Source of the DNA: Ctenosaura bakeri
Lineage: Eukaryota; Chordata; Lepidosauria; Squamata; Iguanidae
Direction of reading: 5' to 3'
NCBI GenBank assembly: GCA_948474755.1
Contig: CAOLHI010000966.1
Location: 310,001 to 374,000, forward strand
DNA: 64,000 nt
Shown here: in pieces, positions 56,150 to 64,000 of the stretch
How positions within the stretch are numbered: position 1 is the stretch's first letter
Layout: each line of letters opens with the position of its first letter
Translations under genes and position numbers: made by a program
The notes under the pieces: model-generated
The model's input: only the letters and a program-made list of their open reading frames with translations
Databases searched by the model: none
What the model was told of the DNA's origin: nothing

Positions 56150-58708
56150 TATTTGAATGTTATTGCTCACAACAGCCTTGATTTGCTGCACAGCCCTAGA
56201 TGAAACCACAGATAAATACCAAGGTTGACGTGGCATGATGCTATTCTGAAAAGCTGTTATTACATTGTCACAAGGCAAAATGCCAGGAAGAAGTTTGCTT
56301 GGTTCCAGACTTCTTTTTTTATCATACCCCTCCTTTATTAGACCTGGACCAGGTTCTATGCACAAATGTCCCACTGAATTCAATGGCACTAAAGACTGCA
56401 TAACAAGGCAAGAGATGTCAATCACTCTTTTCAATCACCTTTTTGTTTCATGTTTCATTTTTTACCTCCTTTGAGATTCTGCATTTAAAGCAAGAATTTG
56501 GATTGGTTTGTGCTTATTGTTTGTGCTCTATTCCTTTTTAAAAAAAAATAAAACAAAGGGTATATCGATTGTGTTGTGCAAATTGCCTTATAAGTAGTGA
56601 AAATACTGGAGGAAATTAAGTCAGTACAGCTATACACAACAGAGACCCTTAGTTTGGCATTTGCAACACAAGGAAATTTATTCATGCAGGTCCGCTATAC
56701 ACATCTGAAGCTTAGCTAATGTTTAGGGGATTAGCACTGTCACTTGTTTATGTTGCTTATGAAGCAAGAATGCTAACCTGGTTTACTGAGTCTCCATTGG
56801 AATTATCCCCCCCCCATCCTTGCCTTTTATAGTCTTTTTTCTTAGCATCATCTGTTACAGGTAGGTACTGCATTTTAAAGTAATATATAAGAAACACTCT
56901 GCCTATTGTTTGGAGAGCTATTCCTATCGTTTCAAAATAGCAGCATGCTTCAGATGATACTGATGACTATGACAATGGTGACATCACCTTCGTTAACACA
57001 TATCCCCAGCCAAGACTAGGTTTCTCCTACAGAGCAAATGACAAAAATTCTTTTTATTTCTGTCCCCTGCAGCTAAGTGGCACAGTCACTGCCCCATACT
57101 TACTTGAGAAGCTTTGCTTGCCAGGTCAGTATATTTCTCCTTATGGTGCATCTGCTTCTTAATCTTCTCGCCACTCACCTAGCAACTGGGTCCTTGTCTG
57201 CCAGAACATGGCTCAGCCTACAAATTAAATGACCTTTCTCTACTGCTCCTTTAGCTCTATGGGCATTAAAGGAACTCAGACAGCATAGCCTGTTAAGAAC
57301 AACTGCAGTTTTGGAAGTTTACACAGAAGCACTCTGTAAAGCCACTTGTTCTGAGATGCATATTTCGATATCCAGATGCTCTGGATGGGGTTCAATGAGA
57401 AGAAATCAACAGATAAGAACAGCAGAGCTGCTATCAGTGCTTCTGACCCCTATTGGAAGTCTATGTGCCAACCTGGCACTATGGTCACATTTATACTTAC
57501 ATATCATGCTAACCCTGATTTCTTTTTGGCCATGGCTTGTTGCATTAGCCACAAATTGTCCCATTGACAAAGTAACAATTTGTTTTCCTCATTTCTGGCC
57601 TGTTTTCCTCCTCTGGTCTTTTTGTCAGCTTCTGTTCCAGGGCTCACAGCTGCATAGGCAAGCGATGGATGAGCCAGATATTAGCCACAAGCCATAGTTT
57701 AGACAAGTCAAAATTCATAAGCCAGCACCTACACATGGCTTCTAATTGTAGTTTACAACTGACTCCAAATGTAATTCATTTGCAGGGATCGGTTTGTTCA
57801 CAACAACAAAACAAAAATTCATCAAAGGATAACGTGGCTTAGTTTTCTTTGTCTGTGCGTTTGTGTAAGTGGGGGGGAATCCTCTGGTTAAACTGCAGAC
57901 TTTCTTGATGTAAAAGTAAAAAAAAAAAAAAAGCTCAGATTCCCTGATAACCTAAACAAAAAATATAATTAAACCTCATATACAAAGATAACTTTCCATA
58001 CAAAAATTTCCATACAAAAATAATCTCTTCACCAGGAAAAATATACTCCAAAATTTTCTGAGAATGCTACTGTTTCTGGCATGTTTTGGCACGCTGTAGT
58101 TCGTGATTTTCTTTGGTGGATAAAATGACGTAATATAAAATTATGGAAAAGTTCCTCTCCCCATCAGTCACACTTCTTTTGCTACCAGGAATGACTGCCC
58201 ATTCCGTCATGACTATGGTATTTGAGCTGTGAGAAGAAACACTGAATGACAACAGGGAGAAAACTGGTTTGTGAGCAACAGCAACATCTAGTGGCTCAAA
58301 GCTAGAGGAATGCACTAGAAATTGGTAATGATCAGTCTTTCGCTCCATGTTAGACGTTACCAACTGTTGTTATTTATTTTGCATTGTATGTAGACAAATC
58401 ATGTTATGTGGAACTCATGATTAAGGAGTTAGGTTCTGCTCAATTACATGCATTCAGGAATAGGAAGATCTAGACTGCATCCTTAATTAGCTGTCTGAAT
58501 GCTGTCCAGTGTACCTGTTCTTTTTCATCAACAGAGCAACTGAAGCCAGTAAATAATGGCTTTTTATGAATTCTCCAAAATAATGAAATGTCCAATTTGC
58601 AAGTATATGTTTAGTGCAAAGCTGATAAGAAGCAATCATTATATAAGATCACTTTCCAGGACAAAGGCAAGCATTTATGAATGCACATATGAAAGCATTA
58701 TTTGAAGG
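56150..58708. other. Unannotated stretch
   Basis: I recognise no repeat or exon. The 128-codon frame at 57,311-57,697 is hydrophobic in part but matches no family I know. A poly(A) run is at 57,919-57,934. Confidence 0.45.
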
Positions 58709-58860
58709 TGGGAACCATAGCTCAGTGACAGAGGCACATGCTTGCACACGGAAGGTCCAGATTCAGTTCCTACAGCTATACTTGAAAGGTAGGATAGTAC
58801 ATGATGGAAAATGTTTCAGTTCAGGGCAAGTGCTCTCATCAGGCAGAGTGAATTGGCCAC
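58709..58860 (+). mobile_element. tRNA-derived SINE (Ala-tRNA-like head)
   Basis: GGGAACCATAGCTCAGTGAC (A box in TAGCTCAGTG), GCACATGCTTGCACACGGAA and GGTCCAGATTCAGTTCC (diverged B box) follow a tRNA-Ala-like order. The body from about 58,780 is poorly kept, so the right edge is approximate. It is the same family as the fragment at 12,355. Confidence 0.65.
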
Positions 58861-61447
58861 TTCAGGCAGAAAGGTTTGGGTGTTACAATAGGATAGGAAA
58901 TTATTATTATGTTTTTGCTGTTAAGCACAGGGAGAAGCACATGCTAGATTTTCTGCCTCAGATATCAGAATAAGTTGCTTGGGTTCAGGTGCTATGAACA
59001 TGAATTGAGCAGAGGGATGATTACTTGGTGTTCTCCCTTTGCACAGACTTGGATGTTGCCTCATCTCTGCACATGTTTACTTGGGTGAATGGGGTTGTTG
59101 TCTGATGTGGTTAGGTGGGACCTACATTTGTTACTGTGGCCCAGGCAGCAAAATAATTTGGACCAGCCCTGCCTTCATCTCACATCCTGGAGAACTTCAG
59201 TCATTCAGCTTAGTCAATAGTAGACTATGTGGACAACTGATCTGAAATGGTATATAAGAAAACATGCTTTTACACCAGGCAACTATACAAGGAGTGAGGG
59301 CAAATTTTTGCACCCTTACCAATCAAATTGACTAGAAGTCACTTCTGATTTTCTTTTGACTTTATTTTTTCATCTTTTTTCCCCACATTTGGATGTAGGG
59401 GAGATTATGAACAACATGAAAAGCAAAACTGCCATGTTCTTGTGCATTTTTGTGGTAACCTTCATGATTTTCAGATAATTTGACCATTTTAAAAAAATGG
59501 ATCTGGGGGCTTTGGGAATTTCCTGGGGCTCTGGGACCACTAAAAGGAGCTGAGGCCACTTGATGTTTTATATCAATAAATATTCCTATTCAGTGAACCA
59601 GCTCTTTTCACTAAAAGAGAATTTTTAAAAGTGGTTGGAACAATACAGCATATGCCTATATCAACTGATGAGTTGTTTAACTTTGCTCCTGGGTCCTTCA
59701 TTTCACAAGCTTCCAACTACTGGCATCCAGACAACCTTGACTCATCTGCAAGAGAATCCCTGCCCGTGATGTGAAGAACATCTAGTGTGCATAGTAGGGA
59801 ACAGACAAAGAATGAGCCAGGTCCATTGAGCTCTACCCAGTGCCAGCCCTTCCATTAGACAAAGCAAAGTAACCCACTCAGAAAGCCAATTAAGGTTGTC
59901 TTTCATTATATTACTACTGTATTTAGACTGCCAAAGAAAGGAAAGGCAATTGTGGAATTTTCTGCCTCCCATGCCAAAATAACTTGGCTGGCCTTGAGTG
60001 CAGTGCATCTTCTTTAAGGTGAAAAAGGTGACATTTTCTTCTCCATCACAAGCCATGAAATATCTTTGGTCAGCTCTGGGCTTCACCATCAATGTGTATC
60101 AGCTGAACATTTTATGTCAGCAGGAAGAATAAAGATATGGAGACACAGAGTGATATAGCTGCATCCCTTTCTAAATTTCTCTTCTCAGACAGAGAACAGA
60201 GGTTTCTTTTTCTATGGATAGAAGATCTAGAATAATTATTTTTCTAGAGTTGCAGACAGTGTGGAAAGCCTCCACAGAAAGAGGAGGCTGTTCGTATGAG
60301 GATAGCAATAGGCAAAGGAGACAGAGCTTGACCTCCTCACTTTGTGTGTTTCTGTTATCTTATGTGTCTCCTTATACCTGAACAAGGCTTGATTAAATCC
60401 TAGAACACAGCCAAATCTTCTTGGCGTTCCTCCAGAATCTTGGAAGGGACTAGTCGCAGTCAGCAAGCATTCTTTCAGAAATCTTCTTAGTGAGATATCC
60501 CTGATAATAAGTAAGTGAGGAATGCTGGTATTCTGTAGATCTGTGTAAAATATCTGGTTTATTTAATAGTGCAAAGAAGTAAGAAAGTACTTGCCTTTTT
60601 TAAAGCTGGTATCAATCCTCTAACAGAAGCTGGTGGCATTAACACATGTCAGGGGAAAAGTTCCTTCCTGTTTTAAAACCTTATAAAATTATAGACGATT
60701 TCCAAGTGGCTGAAGAAAGTGAGGAGTAAAACATTTAAAATCCTAAATCACTTCAGAAGCATTTCAAGGCAACTTTTCTGAGCCCAGTGAAAACCTGAAC
60801 TACTAAAAGCATTCGCCAAAGTGTGACAAATCCGAAATAAATGTTTTGGCTTTTCAAGCCAAACCAAGTCCTGAGGCAAGCTTGAGTCCAGCATATAAAT
60901 GACCTGTTAGGGGATATTTTGAAAAACTTGAGCAGGCATGGAGAGGGCAAAGTGACCACTGGCTGCACAGTGCTTCATGTTGCTCTAATCTCAGCCTGTT
61001 ACTGACATTCCTAAAGAAATTAATCATTCTGGCAACTTCAAAACATGTTTTCCATCAAAAATACTTTTGAGCAGTGTAACTTTATTCTGATACCGGGATT
61101 TTTCATCTCTCAAAATATATTTTCTTTTCTATTTCCAAGAATAGATTGAAACAATGGAATAGCAAAGTGAGGGATTTTTTTTTTTATCATACTTCAATAA
61201 TGTACACCAATAACCTTTTAAAAAATGGCCACTGTTTTTTAAGTTCATTGCTTTAGTTTTAGGGTTTTTTTAAAAAAATAAATCTACAGGGTAAGTTGAC
61301 AAGAGGAGTATACTTCCTAAATATATAATAGCACCAGGAACAATATAATACCATAACCTTGTGGTACTCTCTACAAACATTATGGCAGCAATCCTATACC
61401 CACTTCCCTCTATGTTCTTGCCTAAAGTGTACAACAGGACCTATTTC
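58861..61447. other. Unannotated stretch
   Basis: I recognise no confident repeat or exon. The repeat-free AT-rich part at 60,480-61,060 is a possible conserved non-coding block, unproven. Confidence 0.4.
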
Positions 61448-61450
61448 TGT

Positions 61451-61644
61451 GACCATTTCTGCACTACACTGTTATAATGCTATTATTTCACTTTCAACAT
61501 CCTGTGGAATGCTGAGGTTTGTAGTTTACTGAGTCCAAAGAGCTCTCTGGGTGAGAATTCTAAATGCCCTTCCCTAAACTGCAAACCCCAGGATTCCATA
61601 GGATGTTGAAAGTGGAATTATAACAGTGTTGTGCAGAAATGGAC
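61451..61644. mobile_element. Palindromic MITE, GGCCATTTC family, 194 bp
   Basis: The termini GACCATTTCTGCACTACACT and AGTGTTGTGCAGAAATGGAC are flanked by TGT and TGG, a 3-bp duplication with one mismatch. The interior blocks ACTTTCAACATCCTGTGG and CCATAGGATGTTGAAAGT face each other. Confidence 0.85.
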
Positions 61645-61647
61645 TGG

Positions 61648-63251
61648 GTAGACGCACATGATCATGCTGGGAGTAATAATTCTTACAATAATTCTATAGG
61701 GTATTTTCTCGGTATTGTTGGTATAGATGACCAGCAACAGCATGTGACTTTTCCTAATTCAACATTTCATAAAGACACCACTCTAATTTCCCAAAATGCC
61801 TTGCAGTGATTCTACATTGAGGAAATTGTGAAAAATGATCATGGCAGTTTCCAACTTCTCATTGGGTAGCGTCTTCACGAACCCTACTTCCATGGGGACT
61901 GAGTGGTTTTTTTGAGGTAACCTAGCAGGTTTATAGAAGAGATTAGATATTAACTGAGGATTTGCTGGTGAGCCCATGGAGTAACATCAAGCTTGATGGG
62001 TCAAAAGAAACAGGATAGTAACCGCATAGGACTTCTATTGGCTCCCAACACTGCATACTCTTTTAAGAGGACATTATGTGACTATTCCAAACATGCATTG
62101 ATCATATCTTTATTAGGTGAACGAGAATGTGCAGAAAACATTACACTAATGTTCAGAGCTCCCTGGTATGTTCCTCAGATCGTAAGAAAAATCTTGCAAA
62201 GGAAAAAAGTTATGTTGTCGAGGTTTTGCATTGTTTGCTTGAGATGTTATTGGGAAATGATGTATCCAGACGGAAAGTTTAAGCCCACCTCCTCTTCCTT
62301 CAAAAAAGAGAGAGGCAGAGAAGAAACATGACAAAGGCAATAAAGCTACTATTAAGAAAATATGAGTGTTGGAATGAAAATAATGCATTGAAAAAATTGT
62401 ATTTGATCATTTTTCTTTTTATTTTCAAAAGTCTTTTATTTTAGAAAGAAAGGGCTTCTAAAAGCCGCAAAAGCAAGAATGCTATTTACAAGTATGAAAA
62501 ATATAGTGCACTTTATGGTTCTGAAATTGCAGTGTAGGATTGTAGTGACAATCAGACATTATTGGCATGTTTTCATTTCTCTGTTTAATAATTAAGCTGA
62601 TGTGACATGACTGCATAAGAATTCCTATGATGTATCTGCATTAAAATCCTTTACAGAATACATATTTTGCACCAGCAGTGCAGTAAACAGCTGAACTATC
62701 AATAGTCAATTGGATGAAAAGATGGAAATCTTGCAGATGGAGTCAGATGCTATGCTGAAAAAGGTTGTTCAGTATCAATTCCCGTATACCTAAGGCTCAA
62801 CGATGACTGTGGCCTTCAGAGTCCTGTGTTTAAAGTGATAATGTCCACTTTTAACACCTTAAAAATTACATTTCCTCCAACCTGTATTATTCTCATGCAA
62901 ACAGCTAAACAAACTTCAAACCTAAAGCTATACCTCTTGCCATTTTGTCTAACCCACTTAAGCATAAAAATTGACTTCAGTAGAAAAGTTTTTTTAAACA
63001 CAAACACACTTTGTTTTTGTTTTTGTTTTTTCCTCCATGGCTCCTCCATGGATCTTCTGATGTCTTATTTCACAGAGATAGTGTCTCTGTAAGTAGGTGG
63101 ATGAGTGAGTGAGTTATGTCACTTCAAGGAAGCAAACATAGCAACAGAACCTGTTCAGTTCATTCTTTAAGGACTACCTCTGTAGAGATTTAAAAAAAAA
63201 AAGACTTAAATATATACCAGGAGCCACTGAGGGAGAAAAAGAAGAAGTCCT
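61648..63251. other. Unannotated stretch
   Basis: I recognise nothing here apart from a T-rich tract near 63,010. Confidence 0.45.
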
Positions 63252-63690
63252 ACACTTCAGGAAGGATACTGACAAACTGGAATGTGTCCAGAGGAAGACA
63301 ATCAAGATGTTAAAAAGTCTGGAAACCAAGTCCTATAACAAACAGCTAACGAAAGGAGGTATGTTTAGCCTGGAGAAGATTGAGAGGAGACATGATAGCC
63401 ATCTTGAAATATCTAAAGGGATATCATGAAAAAGATGGAGCCAGTTTGTTTTCTGTTGCTCCACGTACTAAGGCATGAACCAATAGATTCCAGTTAAAGT
63501 AAAAACCTCCACCTAAGCATTTGAAAGACCTTCCAGAAGGTAAGAGATGTTAGTGGAAGAGATTGTCTCAGAACGTGGTAGATTTCTTTGGAGGTCTTTA
63601 AACAGGTTGTGATCATCTTAAAGGAATTAAAGGAATTAAAATTAAAGAGGTTGGGTTAAATGGCCCCTGAGGTCTATTTTCCAATTATAT
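63252..63690 (+). mobile_element. Eroded CR1 3' end
   Basis: GATACTGACAAACTGGAATG, GGAGACATGATAGCCATCTT and TTAAATGGCCCCTGAGGTCT follow the CR1 order from ORF2 C terminus to 3' UTR. There is no open frame, and the octamer tail is worn away (CCAATTATATCAG in its place). It is clearly older than the copies at 26,811 and 36,841. Confidence 0.8.
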
Positions 63691-64000
63691 CAGATATTCA
63701 GTGATGATTATTCACAACACCCCACATCATTACACATAGTAAATACCATCTCAAAACACAACAAAATGGACCATAACAGTCAGTGCACATATGGATTTGA
63801 AATCAAAATGTACTAGGACAGGAAAAAAGTGCTGCGTTGAGCTAAGGAGGAAATGAATTTGCAGGAATTAATGGAAAATACACTAGGACAAAAGAACTAT
63901 CACTTGGATCTCAGAAATAAAAGTGGTAAGCACAACAGTGAAAACTGCTACATCCTGGCCAGTCTAAAGTAGCTCTAAAAAGGAATTTTAAAGGCAATTA
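63691..64000. other. Unannotated stretch
   Basis: I recognise nothing here. Confidence 0.5.

Noticed and set aside
57311..57697. 128-codon frame with hydrophobic segments as a membrane protein exon
   Set aside because: Hydrophobic stretches come from T-rich DNA; no family match and no supporting neighbours.

Overview
The window looks like lizard or other squamate nuclear DNA. It is AT-rich, has no recognisable host exon, and is crowded with a characteristic squamate transposon mix: CR1 LINEs ending in ATTCTATG tails, L2, L1 and RTE/Bov-B LINEs, tRNA-derived SINEs, a 5S-rRNA-derived SINE, retroviral-type LTRs, hAT elements, Tigger/mariner-like elements and short palindromic MITEs. The species call is inference from repeat content. 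No rRNA or tRNA gene, CRISPR array, operon or other prokaryotic feature was seen. The most likely setting is a gene desert or a very long intron.

Layout. 0.9-3.4 kb: a SINE, an LTR with TATA box, AATAAA and a primer-binding-site-like sequence, and the C-terminal end of an unassigned LINE with a CCHC knuckle. 6.5-13.3 kb: a Bov-B end, microsatellites, two Tigger-like elements, a perfect foldback MITE and SINEs. 16-18.5 kb: an old MITE, an L2 3' end and a possible LTR. 20.0-21.8 kb: a hAT-like element holding an LTR that itself holds a MITE. 24.1 kb: the 5S-derived SINE. 25.8-29.7 kb: a third Tigger-like element, then a CR1 inserted into an older CR1. 30.9-31.6 kb: one MITE inside the terminal repeat of another. 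36.8-38.5 kb: a minus-strand CR1 with an open 504-codon reverse-transcriptase frame. 41.7-46.2 kb: MITEs and a decayed L2. 49.0-51.4 kb: a GC-rich hAT MITE and an L1 tail inserted into Bov-B. 52.9-61.6 kb: further MITEs and SINEs. 63.2-63.7 kb: an eroded CR1.

How the parts relate. There is no pathway to reconstruct. The useful signal is stratigraphy: several insertions are nested, and their order can be read from target-site duplications and from elements that resume after an interruption. I found no convincing new functional system. The best candidates for follow-up are the GGCC-ended MITE families with 3-bp target duplications, the nested sites, and the unassigned CCHC LINE. Stretches without repeats are listed as holding nothing I recognise; conserved non-coding DNA among them cannot be judged without alignment.
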